Below are positions 1 through 8,560 of a stretch of DNA of 64,000 bases, piece by piece. The DNA is taken from NCBI RefSeq assembly GCF_947494015.1, contig NZ_CANLTL010000005.1, forward strand, positions 220,322 through 284,321. Reading direction: 5' to 3'. The translations under genes were made by a program, and so were the position numbers. The notes under the pieces are model-generated. The model was given only the letters and a program-made list of their open reading frames with translations, was not told the origin of the DNA and made no database searches. Numbering within the stretch: position 1 is the first letter of the stretch; each line of letters begins with the position of its first letter. The stretch comes from an uncultured Cellulomonas sp. (GTDB lineage Bacteria; Actinomycetota; Actinomycetes; Actinomycetales; Cellulomonadaceae).

Positions 1-107
1 GCGACGCCGCAGCCGCGGATCGCCGGATCGACCGAGACGGCAACCCCGAGCTCGACGCCTACAACGCCTACCTCGCCCAGCTGCACCGGCAAGGACCCGC
101 CCGCTGA
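1..107 (+). CDS. 3' end of a CtaG-like cytochrome oxidase assembly protein (partial)
   Basis: Only the last 34 codons are in the window, reading in frame from base 3 to TGA at 105-107. The tail (ADRRIDRDGNPELDAYNAYL then AQLHR) matches the C-terminal tail of the CopD-CtaG fusion encoded at 10039-12213 on the other strand, which ends DRQVDRGGDVEMDEYNAML. In caa3_CtaG proteins this cytoplasmic tail follows the last membrane helix. The gene therefore probably encodes a membrane protein for copper delivery to cytochrome oxidase, or a copper carrier fused to CopD. It lies just upstream of DUF3105, CopC and CopD genes on the same strand, which fits a copper cluster. The call rests on a short stretch, so the identity of the missing N-terminal part is inferred. 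Confidence 0.6.
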   Translation, partial: DAAAADRRIDRDGNPELDAYNAYLAQLHRQGPAR

Positions 108-246
108 GACCCGACCCCGCACCGGGCAGATGCGCGAGAACACACTCGCGCGGCGAAGCCCTGGCGCACGGCCCGTCGTGCTGGTCCCTGCGCAGTCCCG
201 CACGGGCAGCCCTGTACTGGCAGACCCGCCTCACCGAAGGAGAGCT

Positions 247-903
247 GTGAACGACCGCAGACAGCAGGACAACAAGGCCCGCGCCGACAAGGTTGCCGCG
301 ATGCGCACGGCTCAGCGCCGCCAGCAACGGCGGCGCGACTCGATCATCATCGGCGTGCTCGGGGTGTTCGTCCTGGGGCTGATCGGCACCACGTTCGCCG
401 TGGTCAGGGCAGAGGACCAGGAGCAGGCCCAGCAGCGGGCGCAGCTGCGGGAGGCCGCCAGCCGGCCCATCGAGGGGGTCCAGGAGTACCCCGAGCTGTC
501 CCAGAACCACGTGACCGAACCGGTCGTCTACGAGCAGTTCCCGCCCGTTGGCGGCGACCACGCCTCGGTCTGGATGAACTGCGGCGCCTACACCTCACCG
601 GTGGTGAACGAGCAAGCCGTGCACTCCCTGGAGCACGGCGCGGTATGGATCGCCTACCAGGCGGACCTGCCCGCTGATCAGGTCCAGGCCCTGACGGAGC
701 TGGCTCAGAGCAACAACTACACGCTGCTGAGCCCGTTCGACCACCTCGACGGCTTCTCGGTCGTGGCCAGCGCCTGGGGCGTGCAGTTGGCGTTGGACGA
801 CGCGAGCGACCCCCGCCTGGAGCAGTTCCTGGTCAAGTACATCCAGGGCGAGCAGACCCCCGAACCGGGTGCGCCGTGCACCGGCGGCGCGGGCCAGGCG
901 TAG
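247..903 (+). CDS. DUF3105 family membrane-anchored protein
   Basis: The 218-residue product has a basic N-terminal tail (about residues 1-35), one membrane helix near 37-55 (SIIIGVLGVFVLGLIGTTFA) and an extracytoplasmic DUF3105 domain from about residue 75. The hallmark motifs VGGDH (about 110), WMNCGAY (about 118) and VHSLEHGAVWIAY (about 133) are present; the conserved His, Cys and His-Glu-His residues suggest a metal or redox role, but no biochemical function is established for the family. The GTG start at 247 is preceded by AAGGAG; an ATG at 130 in the same frame has no ribosome site and adds a non-conserved leader. It follows the CtaG-like tail and precedes the CopC/CopD genes, so it is probably part of the copper cluster. 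Confidence 0.85.
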   Translation: MNDRRQQDNKARADKVAAMRTAQRRQQRRRDSIIIGVLGVFVLGLIGTTFAVVRAEDQEQAQQRAQLREAASRPIEGVQEYPELSQNHVTEPVVYEQFPPVGGDHASVWMNCGAYTSPVVNEQAVHSLEHGAVWIAYQADLPADQVQALTELAQSNNYTLLSPFDHLDGFSVVASAWGVQLALDDASDPRLEQFLVKYIQGEQTPEPGAPCTGGAGQA

Positions 904-1081
904 GCGCGGCAGTGGACCGGTTCGGCCCAGGACGCACCCGGGCGGGTGCCGGCGCCCCGCAGGCAGCACCAGCAACGACCACGGCGCCCCACCGAAGCCG
1001 CGACACCGGACATCACGGCACGGCCACCCAGCGTCCGGCCATGGGCGGGCGCCATGGCGTGCCCTTGGCGAAACGGAAGCG

Positions 1082-1291
1082 ATGAAGAGCCCGGGCGCCG
1101 CCACCGGTGGACGGCGGCGGTGGATTGCGCCGCAGGTGTCCGGGCGCCTGGTCCTGGGTGCGCTGATCATGATCGCCCAAGGCCTGTGGGTCGGTGTACG
1201 GGTGGCCCAGTCCGTCGCGCAGGACGTCGACCCCGGCGCGTGGGCGCTCGTGCACCCCCGGGCACCGGTCGCCGCGGACGGCTACCGCTAG
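1082..1291 (+). CDS. small single-helix membrane protein, unknown
   Basis: A 69-residue ORF starting MKSPGAATGGRRRW. A basic head is followed by one hydrophobic segment (about residues 22-42, GRLVLGALIMIAQGLWVGV) and a short tail. A weak GGAAG lies 6 bases before the ATG. It sits between the DUF3105 gene and a DUF6153-like gene on the same strand, each separated by under 200 bases. I recognise no family. The positive-inside charge pattern and the single hydrophobic block favour a real small membrane protein, but a chance ORF cannot be excluded in DNA this GC-rich. Confidence 0.4.
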   Translation: MKSPGAATGGRRRWIAPQVSGRLVLGALIMIAQGLWVGVRVAQSVAQDVDPGAWALVHPRAPVAADGYR

Positions 1292-1412
1292 ACCACCAGA
1301 GGCGCTGGCGGCCTCCGAGGTGGACGTGGCCGACCACGCGGGCGGCCGACGGTCCATGGCTCCACCGGCCGCGCCGGGTGCACGAGGTTGGGGCGTGCGC
1401 CTGGCGCCATGC

Positions 1413-1838
1413 ATGATGACCGCGATGAGTCTGGGCCCGGAGTTCAGCCAGCGACCGCGCCACGGTCTGCTGTCGATCCTGTGCGCCCTGTTCGTCGCCC
1501 TCGGGTGCGTCGCGCTGGCCCAGGCGTGCGCCCAGGCCACCGTCGAGGCCACAGCAACGCTGAGCGTGGCCCTCGACGCCGCGGACCTCGGCGGGGGAGC
1601 CGGCCCGACGCCGGATGACCGCGATGCCCCGCACGCCGGCACCGACGTGCTGCAAGCCCTGGGTGCGTGCATGGTCGCGCTGACCGATGTCGTGGCGCTC
1701 ATCGCCGCGCGCCGCGCACCGGCACTGGTCGCGGTGCTCTCAGCACCGCGTGGCACCCACACGCTGATGAGGTTCACAGCCTGCGCCGTTCGCCGCGGCG
1801 CCACGCCGCCGCACGCTCTGTGCGTCATCCGCGTCTAG
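1413..1838 (+). CDS. DUF6153-like secreted or membrane protein
   Basis: About 141 residues. A hydrophobic segment near the N terminus (HGLLSILCALFVALGCVALA) is followed by an Ala-rich linker, a second hydrophobic stretch (ALGACMVALTDVVALIAAR) and a basic C-terminal part ending LCVIRV. Two other proteins in this window share the plan and the C-terminal signature: 45394-45840 ends RFGLCVLRT and 52680-53150 ends RFFLCVLRT. Actinobacterial DUF6153 proteins end in a similar L-x-x-L-R-x. Three ATG codons (1413, 1416, 1425) and a GTG at 1395 are in frame; GAGG at 1384 would fit the GTG, so the start is uncertain by a few residues. The function is unknown; in all three places the gene neighbours copper genes. 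Confidence 0.55.
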   Translation: MMTAMSLGPEFSQRPRHGLLSILCALFVALGCVALAQACAQATVEATATLSVALDAADLGGGAGPTPDDRDAPHAGTDVLQALGACMVALTDVVALIAARRAPALVAVLSAPRGTHTLMRFTACAVRRGATPPHALCVIRV

Positions 1839-2037
1839 ACCAACAGCACGCCCCCGAGCACCGGCCACCGAACGCGCCCTGGGCGGACCACAGCCCGAGC
1901 CGCGCGCAGCGCGCCCGCGTCCACCACGTCCCCATGCCCGCGGCCTCTGACACCTCGGCCAGCCGGCTAGGCGCCCCACATCGAACGGCCTCCGGGCGTG
2001 GCGCCCCGGCACGAACCACCTACAGGAAGGTGATCCG

Positions 2038-2736
2038 ATGAGCACCCACAGTGGCACCATCGCTCAGCCCCTCACCACCACCAGGCCTCGAGGCGCTGCC
2101 CGGGCCCATGCCCGGGCTGCGACGCTGGCTGCGCTCCTGTGGGTGTGGACCGCGCTGCTCGTGCCTCAGCCGGCGGCTGCGCACACCGAGCTGACCGGCT
2201 CCGACCCCGCCGCAGGATCATCCGTCAGCGAGCTGCCCGCTGCGGTGACCCTGACGTTCAACGACACCGTCGCACCGCAGTTCGCGACCGTGGCGGTGGC
2301 GGTGGCGGGTGGAGATCCGGTCGAGGTGCCCGCCACGGTGGACGGCGCCCAGGTGCTCGCCGACATCTCGACGCTGGACACAACCGCGCAGGGTGCCGGA
2401 GCGTGGCAGGTGGTCTACCGGGTGGTGGCCGCCGACGGGCACCCGATCACGGGCACCATCGACTTCACCGTCACCGTCACCGCGCCCGCCCCCGAACTCG
2501 AGCCGGCGACGCCCACGACCCCGACACCGACGGACCCAGCACCGGCCGTGCCCGAACCATCCGCCCCCGCACCCACACTGCAGCCGGCGGCACCGGTCGA
2601 CGCCGACGACACCGAGGCGCAGGAGGGTGACTCCGAGTCCGGGCTGGGTGTGGCCGTCGGCCTGGCTTCGCTGGTCGTGGCCGTCGTCCTGATCACCGTC
2701 GCAGCCATCCTGGCGCGCCGGATGCGCTCTCAGTGA
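2038..2736 (+). CDS. copC: CopC domain copper-resistance protein with C-terminal anchor
   Basis: The 232-residue product has a long signal peptide (about residues 1-44, ending PQPAAAHTEL), so the mature protein starts with the conserved His of CopC proteins. The CopC beta-sandwich spans about residues 44-140, with DPAAGSSV, LTFND and the closing DGHPITGTIDFTV motif that carries the second copper-ligand region. A Pro/Thr-rich linker (140-195) leads to a membrane helix (about 203-225) and a short basic tail. The start has a good AGGAAGG site 8 bases upstream. The stop overlaps the copD start by four bases. CopC binds Cu(II) outside the membrane and is thought to pass it to CopD. Confidence 0.92.
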   Translation: MSTHSGTIAQPLTTTRPRGAARAHARAATLAALLWVWTALLVPQPAAAHTELTGSDPAAGSSVSELPAAVTLTFNDTVAPQFATVAVAVAGGDPVEVPATVDGAQVLADISTLDTTAQGAGAWQVVYRVVAADGHPITGTIDFTVTVTAPAPELEPATPTTPTPTDPAPAVPEPSAPAPTLQPAAPVDADDTEAQEGDSESGLGVAVGLASLVVAVVLITVAAILARRMRSQ

Positions 2737-3737
2737 ATCGGCGCACCACGTCGCTGGCGGCTGCCGGCACGGTCGTGCTGGTACCGGTCGTCGCGGTGAC
2801 GGTCCTCGCGGTCGCCGGCGACCTGGCGCCCGCACCGGCGGGCCTACCCGATCCCGGCGCCTTGACTCGCTGGGGGTTGCCCGCCACGCGGGCTTTGCAC
2901 GACGCCGCGGCGGTCATCACCATCGGCATGCTGGTCCTGACCACCGTCGTGCTGCCGCGCGACCCACCAGACCCGGAACGGTTCAGTGCACCGCAGGCCA
3001 AGGCGATGCGGATCGCGGCCATCACCGGGACGGTGTGGGCCGTGCTGGGGGTCGTGATGCTCGTGCTGACGTACTGCGAAGTGTCCGGGGTCAGCCTGCT
3101 GGACCCCGGTCTGGGGCCCCAGCTCGGTGCGTTCGTGGTGCAGTTCGAGCTGGGCCGGCTGTTGCTGGGCAGCACGATTGTCATCGCCGTAGTCGCTACC
3201 GGCGCTCACCTGGCGACCCAGCTGTCCGCCGCCGTGCTCCTGCAGATGCTCGCGTTCGGCGCCCTGCTGATGGTCGCGCTGACCGGTCACACGTCCGGAG
3301 CGGACAACCACAGCACCGCGGTGAACACCCAGCTGGCGCACATGATCGGCGTCACCGCCTGGGTCGGGGGGCTGGCGGGGCTCGGCTTGTTGCGCGGGAC
3401 GCTAGGGACCCGATTCCCCGGCGCGGCCCGGCGCTTCTCCACGGTCGCCGCAGCGTGCTTTGTCCTGGTCGCTGTCTCCGGGGTGGCTGGCGCCGTCGCG
3501 CGCACCGAGGGGTGGCCGGACCTCACATCACGGTACGGGCAGCTACTGGTCGCCAAGGTGGCCCTGCTCGCCGTCCTCGGAGCGGCCGGGTGGCTGCACC
3601 GGCGCCGCACGCTCGCGCGACTCGACGCCGGCCAGGCGTCAGGTCGGGCGTTCGGCCGCCTCGCGGCCGGCGAGCTCGCCGTGATGGCCGTCGCAATCGG
3701 GCTCGGCGTTGCGCTGTCCCGCACCCCGTTGCCGTAG
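2733..3737 (+). CDS. copD: CopD family copper transport membrane protein
   Basis: The 334-residue protein has about eight membrane helices. It begins at GTG inside the copC stop (GTGA overlap), which indicates translational coupling. Family features include RWGLPATRALHDAAAV near residue 45, the HTSGADNHSTAVNTQLAH segment near 186-203 and WVGGLAGL near 209, with the histidines that mark CopD domains. The same organisation is seen in the N-terminal half of the fusion at 10039-12213 (HTAGASNHELAVAASLLHLA), which shows that the two are related. It probably moves copper across the membrane after handover from CopC. No CtaG domain is fused here. Confidence 0.88.
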   Translation: MNRRTTSLAAAGTVVLVPVVAVTVLAVAGDLAPAPAGLPDPGALTRWGLPATRALHDAAAVITIGMLVLTTVVLPRDPPDPERFSAPQAKAMRIAAITGTVWAVLGVVMLVLTYCEVSGVSLLDPGLGPQLGAFVVQFELGRLLLGSTIVIAVVATGAHLATQLSAAVLLQMLAFGALLMVALTGHTSGADNHSTAVNTQLAHMIGVTAWVGGLAGLGLLRGTLGTRFPGAARRFSTVAAACFVLVAVSGVAGAVARTEGWPDLTSRYGQLLVAKVALLAVLGAAGWLHRRRTLARLDAGQASGRAFGRLAAGELAVMAVAIGLGVALSRTPLP

Positions 3738-3851
3738 CGAGGTACCGACGCCCACGCGGCAGCCGAAACTGACCCGGAACCCGGGCACTGCCCGCCTGTG
3801 ATGCGTTCCTGAATCCAGCCGCACAGACAGCCCAAGCCAGGCAGGAGCTCC

Positions 3852-5507
3852 ATGCCCACCCCGTCACGCACCGTGGATCCCGTCACCACGGAGTCAGGGC
3901 TGACTCCCACGCGTGCGGGCACGCCAGCCAGCGCCCGTAAGCAGGCTGCCGGTTCTCGAGGGGTCGCCTTGCTCGTGGCGGCCGCCGGGGGACTGATCAC
4001 CGAGACGGCGTTCCCCGGCAAGTCGTGGTGGGTGATGGCCTATCTCGGTGTCGCCCTGCTGCTGCTGGTCCTGCGGATTGACTCCATACGGGCGGGTTTC
4101 GTCCGCGCGTTCGTCTTCGGCCTGGGTCTGTTCCTGCCGCACCTGTGGTGGGCGAACGAAGCCGTGGGCCAGCCCATCGGGTGGCTTGCACTGTCCGCGG
4201 CGCAGGCCGGCATGGTCGGGGCCTTCGGTGTGAGCGTGGTGTGGGTGCGCCGCACACCGGCGGTGCGTAGCCGGGCGTGGCTCGACTGTGTCGCAGTGGC
4301 GGTCCTGTGGGTCGCTGTGGAGCACTTGCGTGGGCGGGTGCCGTTCGGGGGCTTCCCGTGGGCCACGTTGGCCTTCTCCCAGACCGACGCACCCATGTTG
4401 GGCCTTGCTCCGGTGGGTGGGTCCACACTCGTGAGCTTCATCGTGGTGCTGGTCGCTGCGGTACTGGCGAAGGTCCTGGCCTACTCGCGTCAGACCGGGC
4501 CGACCCGTGGGGTCCTTGCCGGCATGGCTCTCGCAGCTGGACTGGTCCTCGCGCCAGGGCTCCTGCCCTTGGCGACCGAGGCGCAGTCCGGCGTACTGCG
4601 TGTGGGTGCGGTGCAAGGCAACGTTCCCGTCCGTGGTGCCGAGGCCACGTCCCAGGCGCGTGCCGTGCTGCAGAACCACGCCGCCGGCACACGCGCGATG
4701 GTGCAGCGCACCGCCCCTGACCGGTTGGACCTCGTGCTGTGGCCCGAGAGTGCGTCCGACATCGACCCACGCACCGACGACCGCGCACGCGCCGTCGTCG
4801 ACGGCGCCGCACGGGCCGCCGGCGCCCCCATCCTGCTGGGCACCCAGCGCTTCCGCGGGGAGATCCGGTACAACGATTACCTGCTGTGGCGACCTTCGAT
4901 CGGGGCCGCCGCCAGCTACACCAAGCAGCACCCTGTGCCCTTCGGGGAGTACATCCCCTACCGCAGCTTCTTCCGGCGTCTCACCCCGGCGGTAGACCTC
5001 GTAACCACTGACATGGTGGCGGGCGCGGACCCGTCACCGATCGCGGTGCCCATCGATCGCTTGGGGCGATCAGTGCCGATCACCACCGGAATCTGCTTCG
5101 AAGTCGCCTATGACGACCTGATCCGCCAGTCGGTGCTCGCCGGGGGCGAACTGATCGTCATCCCGACGAACAACGCTTCCTTCGGCATGACGCAGGAATC
5201 CACCCAGCAGCTGGCCATGTCGCGGTTCCGCGCCGCCGAGCACGGCCGTGCCGTCATACAGATCTCCACCGTCGGTGTCAGCGCTGTGATCGCCCCCGAC
5301 GGATCGGTCGTGGAACGAACCTCCTTGTTCACCGCAGACCAGCTGGTCGCCGAGGTTCCGTTGCGCACCTCGACGACCCTCAGCGACCAGCTCGGTCGGT
5401 GGCTCGCAGTAGCGGTCGACTGCCTGGCTGGTCTCCTGCTTGCTGGAACGCTGGTGACGACCCTTCGATCCCGCCGGGCTACGAAGTCCCTGCGCGACGG
5501 TCGCTGA
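3852..5507 (+). CDS. lnt: apolipoprotein N-acyltransferase, copy 1
   Basis: The 551-residue protein has about six N-terminal membrane helices (to about residue 225) and a carbon-nitrogen hydrolase domain (about 245-500). The catalytic triad is recognisable: Glu in LWPESASD (about 299), Lys in SYTKQHPVPFGEYIPYR (about 358) and Cys in ITTGICFEVAYDDL (about 414). Lnt transfers a fatty acid to the N-terminal Cys of lipoproteins at the outer face of the membrane. GGAG lies 5 bases before ATG. It follows copC-copD by 115 bases. A second complete copy lies at 49394-51148 and a 3' relic at 17161-17385. A copper-island location suggests a link with the many lipoproteins encoded here; that link is inferred. 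Confidence 0.9.
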   Translation: MPTPSRTVDPVTTESGLTPTRAGTPASARKQAAGSRGVALLVAAAGGLITETAFPGKSWWVMAYLGVALLLLVLRIDSIRAGFVRAFVFGLGLFLPHLWWANEAVGQPIGWLALSAAQAGMVGAFGVSVVWVRRTPAVRSRAWLDCVAVAVLWVAVEHLRGRVPFGGFPWATLAFSQTDAPMLGLAPVGGSTLVSFIVVLVAAVLAKVLAYSRQTGPTRGVLAGMALAAGLVLAPGLLPLATEAQSGVLRVGAVQGNVPVRGAEATSQARAVLQNHAAGTRAMVQRTAPDRLDLVLWPESASDIDPRTDDRARAVVDGAARAAGAPILLGTQRFRGEIRYNDYLLWRPSIGAAASYTKQHPVPFGEYIPYRSFFRRLTPAVDLVTTDMVAGADPSPIAVPIDRLGRSVPITTGICFEVAYDDLIRQSVLAGGELIVIPTNNASFGMTQESTQQLAMSRFRAAEHGRAVIQISTVGVSAVIAPDGSVVERTSLFTADQLVAEVPLRTSTTLSDQLGRWLAVAVDCLAGLLLAGTLVTTLRSRRATKSLRDGR

Positions 5508-5544
5508 AAACAGGGCCCAGCGGCAAGAACCCGCGTGATCGCGC

Positions 5545-5835
5545 GATGTCATCCGGTTGCGCACTGGCGGTCTGCGGACGCCTGGAAGGTCGGGATGGGG
5601 CGTGCCTGCGTCTCGTTGATCTCGCGCCGCTGAGCTTCGCTTATCTCGGCGAGCTCGCAGACGCGCATGTCGACGATCTCGGCGCTCGGAGCGAGTGATG
5701 GCCAGAGAGTGGTGCGGGATCATCGCGCTCTTCCACCCGATGTTCTGCAGCGTGGTATGGCTGCGGTTCAGGAACACCCCGCCGCCAATCAGCAGGACTC
5801 CGCCGGGACCGACCCCGACGAGCACGCGATGCCAT
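5545..5835 (-). pseudogene. decayed copy of the membrane DUF305 gene
   Basis: Base-by-base reading shows that this stretch is a diverged copy of 35257-35590. Shared blocks include CGATCTCGGCG, AGTGGTGCGGGATCATCGCG and the segment that encodes IPHHS and LAITRSER in the intact gene. The reading frame is interrupted by several indels and roughly 45 bases in the middle are missing, so no full DUF305 protein can be made. The remnant corresponds to the C-terminal half of the intact protein and lies tail-to-tail with lnt copy 1. Confidence 0.75.
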
Positions 5836-6018
5836 TCGTCCTGGCCTCACTCGCCAAACCTGGGATCGACCGAAGTGATCAGGTGCCTCAGCGAGTGATC
5901 CCCGAGCTGGTCGCTCTGGCCGACGTCGTCGTCGGACTCAGGCCCGCACTCACATTGCTGCCGCACCCGCGCCTGCCAAAAGTGGTTACTACCCGACCCT
6001 GCCGGGGGTGGGATCAGG

Positions 6019-6444
6019 TCAGGAGCGCAGGGCGCGCTTGCCACCTGCAGTCGGGATGATGTGGCAGACCTGGGACGCCCGGGGACATTCGGCAGGGTCC
6101 AGGGTGGTGGCGCGTTCGCGCAGCAACCGCACCTGCTCCAAGAGTGCGACCAATTCGGCGATGCGGCGCTCGAGGTCGGCGGCGTGGTCCTCGAGAAGGC
6201 CGGCGACGTGCCGGCAGGGTGGACCGCTGCTGTCGCGGACGGAGATGACGTCGGCGATCTGCGCGAGCGTCAGGCCGGCCGCCTGCGCGGCCCTGACGAA
6301 CTCGAGTCGCTCGATGGCGTCAGGGTCGTACTGCCGGTAGCCCGACGCTTGACGCGCAGGCGCAGGAAGGACGCCGGTCGTCTCGTAGAACCGGATGGCT
6401 TTGGTCGTCACGCCCGCCGCTGCAGCCAGCTCCCCGATACGCAT
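6019..6444 (-). CDS. merR: MerR-family metal-responsive regulator (mercury type)
   Basis: The 141-residue protein has an N-terminal winged helix (MRIGELAAAAGVTTKAIRFY), the usual ETTGVLPAP and SGYRQYD motifs, a dimerisation coiled coil (about 80-115) and Cys residues at about 81 (GPPCRH), 120 (AECPRASQ) and 126 (VCHI). Three well-spaced cysteines correspond to the trigonal Hg(II) site of MerR proteins, although the spacing is not identical to Tn501 MerR, so another soft metal is possible. It is divergent from merA with a 95-base gap that holds the operator. An upstream ATG would add 7 residues; the ATG at 6444 matches the family start. Confidence 0.85.
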   Translation of the reverse strand: MRIGELAAAAGVTTKAIRFYETTGVLPAPARQASGYRQYDPDAIERLEFVRAAQAAGLTLAQIADVISVRDSSGPPCRHVAGLLEDHAADLERRIAELVALLEQVRLLRERATTLDPAECPRASQVCHIIPTAGGKRALRS

Positions 6445-6460
6445 CTTGTAACCGTATGCC

Positions 6461-6492
6461 TTGACGTTCCCCTGCGGTGGAACGTCTACGGT
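6461..6492 (+). promoter_or_regulatory. MerR-type operator/promoter for merA
   Basis: A -35 TTGACG (6461-6466) and a -10-like TACGGT (6487-6492) are 20 bases apart, the over-long spacing typical of MerR-activated promoters. Inside the spacer is a perfect dyad, ACGTTCC (6464-6470) / GGAACGT (6479-6485), with an 8-base centre. This predicts repression without metal and activation by DNA untwisting with metal. Confidence 0.8.
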
Positions 6493-6539
6493 CGGCCGCC
6501 CGGCCAGATGGCGCCATCGGCGCAGCGAAGGAGTGCACC

Positions 6540-7907
6540 ATGGACGAGTACGACCTGATCGTGATCGGCACCGGAGGCGCTGCGATGGCCGCCGGGATCG
6601 AGGCCCGCTCGCGCGGAGCCAGCGCCCTGCTCGTCGAGCGCGGCTCGCTCGGGGGCACCTGCCTGAACATCGGGTGCGTGCCGAGCAAGAACTTGCTGGC
6701 CGCCGCAGGCCAACGCCACCGCGCCGCGGCAAACCCGTTCCGTGGCGTGGCCACAAGCTCCGGTGGTGTCACCATGGGGGAGTTGCTCACCCAGAAGCAA
6801 AAGCTCATCGACTACCTGCGCCAAGCCAAGTACGCCGACGTGGCCGACGCCCACGGCTTCCCCATCACCTACGGCCACGCCCGATTCCTCGACGCGCACA
6901 CCCTGCAAGTTGGCGACCAGCAGCTACGCGCAGCGGCGTACGTCGTGGCCACCGGGGCCGCCCCGCACGTCCCTGACCTTCCAGGCATGGCTGACGTGGA
7001 CTACCTCACCTCCACCACCGCGATGGAACAGGACGATCTGCCGGCATCCATGATCGTGATCGGCGGCGGGTACGTCGGCCTGGAGCAGGCACAGCTGTGG
7101 GCGCACCTGGGCGTGGAAGTCACGCTCGTCGGGCGCTTCGCGCCACACGCCGAGCCTGAGGTCGCCGACGTGCTCCGCACCGTGTTCCACGACGAGGGCA
7201 TCACCGTGGTCGAGGAGCACGCGAGCACAGTGACCCGTACAGCAGACGGTGTCGTGGTGACGACAACAGCCGGTACTCGAGTAGAGGGGCAGCGGCTCCT
7301 GGTCGCGGCCGGCCGCTTCGCCGACACAGGTGACCTCGGCCTGGACGCCGCAGGTGTCCGGACCGATGCGCTCGGGTTCATCGTCATCGACGAGAACCAA
7401 CGCACCACCAACCCCCGAGTGTTCGCCGCCGGCGATGTCTCCGGGGCAGCGCAGTACGTCTACGTGGCCGCGCAGACCGGACATGTTGCCGCCGCCGGCG
7501 CCCTCGGCGAGCCGACCACCGTGGACTACCGCGGCCTGCCCAGCGTCACCTTCACCACCCCGCAGATCGCCAGCGCCGGGCTCACCGAGGAACGCGCCCT
7601 CGAACTCGGCCACACCTGCGAGTGCCGCGTCCTCGGCGCACAGGACATCCCCCGGGCGCTGGTCAACCAAGACACCCGCGGAGTCCTCAAGCTCGTCATC
7701 GACGCCCAGACCCGCGAAGTCCTCGGGGTCCACGCCGCACTGGACGGCGCTGGCGACCTGATGCTCGCAGCGACGTACGCGATCAAGTTCGGCCTCACCG
7801 TCGATGACCTGGCCGACACCTGGGCGCCGTACCTCACCATGAGCGAAGCTCTGCGCATCACTGCCGGCCTGTTCCGCTCCAACCTGCCCACCAGCTGCTG
7901 CGCGTAG
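6540..7907 (+). CDS. merA: mercuric reductase
   Basis: The 455-residue FAD-dependent disulfide oxidoreductase lacks the N-terminal heavy-metal-associated domain found in some MerA proteins. Visible features: FAD dinucleotide fold (VIGTGGAAMAAGIEA, residue 9), redox-active GGTCLNIGCVPSK (about 39-51), NAD(P)H fold VIGGGYVGLE (about 175), FAD-binding TNPRVFAAGDV (about 295), dimer-interface YLTMSEALRI (about 433, carrying the MerA Tyr) and the C-terminal vicinal cysteine pair in SCCA that delivers Hg(II). It reduces Hg(II) to Hg(0) in the cytoplasm with NADPH. AAGGAG lies 7 bases before ATG. No merT, merP or merB lies nearby, so mercury uptake must use other carriers. Confidence 0.93.
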   Translation: MDEYDLIVIGTGGAAMAAGIEARSRGASALLVERGSLGGTCLNIGCVPSKNLLAAAGQRHRAAANPFRGVATSSGGVTMGELLTQKQKLIDYLRQAKYADVADAHGFPITYGHARFLDAHTLQVGDQQLRAAAYVVATGAAPHVPDLPGMADVDYLTSTTAMEQDDLPASMIVIGGGYVGLEQAQLWAHLGVEVTLVGRFAPHAEPEVADVLRTVFHDEGITVVEEHASTVTRTADGVVVTTTAGTRVEGQRLLVAAGRFADTGDLGLDAAGVRTDALGFIVIDENQRTTNPRVFAAGDVSGAAQYVYVAAQTGHVAAAGALGEPTTVDYRGLPSVTFTTPQIASAGLTEERALELGHTCECRVLGAQDIPRALVNQDTRGVLKLVIDAQTREVLGVHAALDGAGDLMLAATYAIKFGLTVDDLADTWAPYLTMSEALRITAGLFRSNLPTSCCA

Positions 7908-7957
7908 CGCCCAGCGGATTCACGCGAACACCACCTAATAACCCAGATCCGGGGGAC

Positions 7958-8098
7958 TCAGTCGGCACCATCCCGCCGGAGTCGCAGAGCTATCCACAAC
8001 CCACAGCGCCGACAGACGTAGACGTCGTCGCGCACGGCGTGGAGAGACCTACGTGCCTTCTCGCGACCACAGCACGCGCACACCGCAACGCCGTCCAT
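7958..8098 (-). CDS. small zinc-ribbon-like protein
   Basis: A 46-residue ORF, MDGVAVCACCGREKARRSLH and onward, with two cysteine pairs (CACC at 7-10 and CRRC at 29-32) separated by about 20 residues, the layout of a zinc ribbon. Arg and Lys are frequent. No strong ribosome site precedes the ATG, and the frame stays open upstream without an in-frame ATG nearby, so this may be a fragment of a larger gene. Family and function are not recognised. Confidence 0.35.
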   Translation of the reverse strand: MDGVAVCACCGREKARRSLHAVRDDVYVCRRCGLWIALRLRRDGAD

Positions 8099-8235
8099 CC
8101 AGTCATGTTGCCATGCCGGTGCTGATTGCTCGGGTCGACAGCGTTGCGTTGGGGTACACCTGTACGCGACGCGCCGTCGCTAGCCGTTCCCGCCGGTGCG
8201 CAGGGTCGGTCTTTGAACTTCGCGGCACATCTGTG

Positions 8236-8259
8236 CACCGGGTCTCGCTAGACCCGGTG
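8236..8259. terminator. strong hairpin, possible terminator
   Basis: Perfect 10-base inverted repeat CACCGGGTCT / AGACCCGGTG with a 4-base loop CGCT. There is no T-run after it, as is usual for high-GC actinobacteria. It lies downstream of merA in a 650-base stretch (7908-8560) that otherwise holds only the small zinc-ribbon ORF. Confidence 0.5.
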
Positions 8260-8560
8260 GAGGGAACGGGCGGTCGCACCGGAGAGAGCAGCCCGAGGGG
8301 CGCTGTTGCATCGTTGTCGCCTCGTTAGCGCCCCCGCAGCGTCACCCATGGGCTGAAGGTGTGGGGCTGAGTTGTGTTACGGGCACCGCGGCCCGATGCA
8401 GCCGGTGGTGGCGTCTCGCAAGCGCGGACCACTCCAGTGCCGCACTGATCGACGCCTCTGGCGATGACGACACCGTCGACGCCGAGCGCGGCACGCTGCG
8501 GACGGCCAGGCAGGAGGCTATCGAGGAGCGACCGCAAGTTCGTCGGCACGCCCGGCGAGC

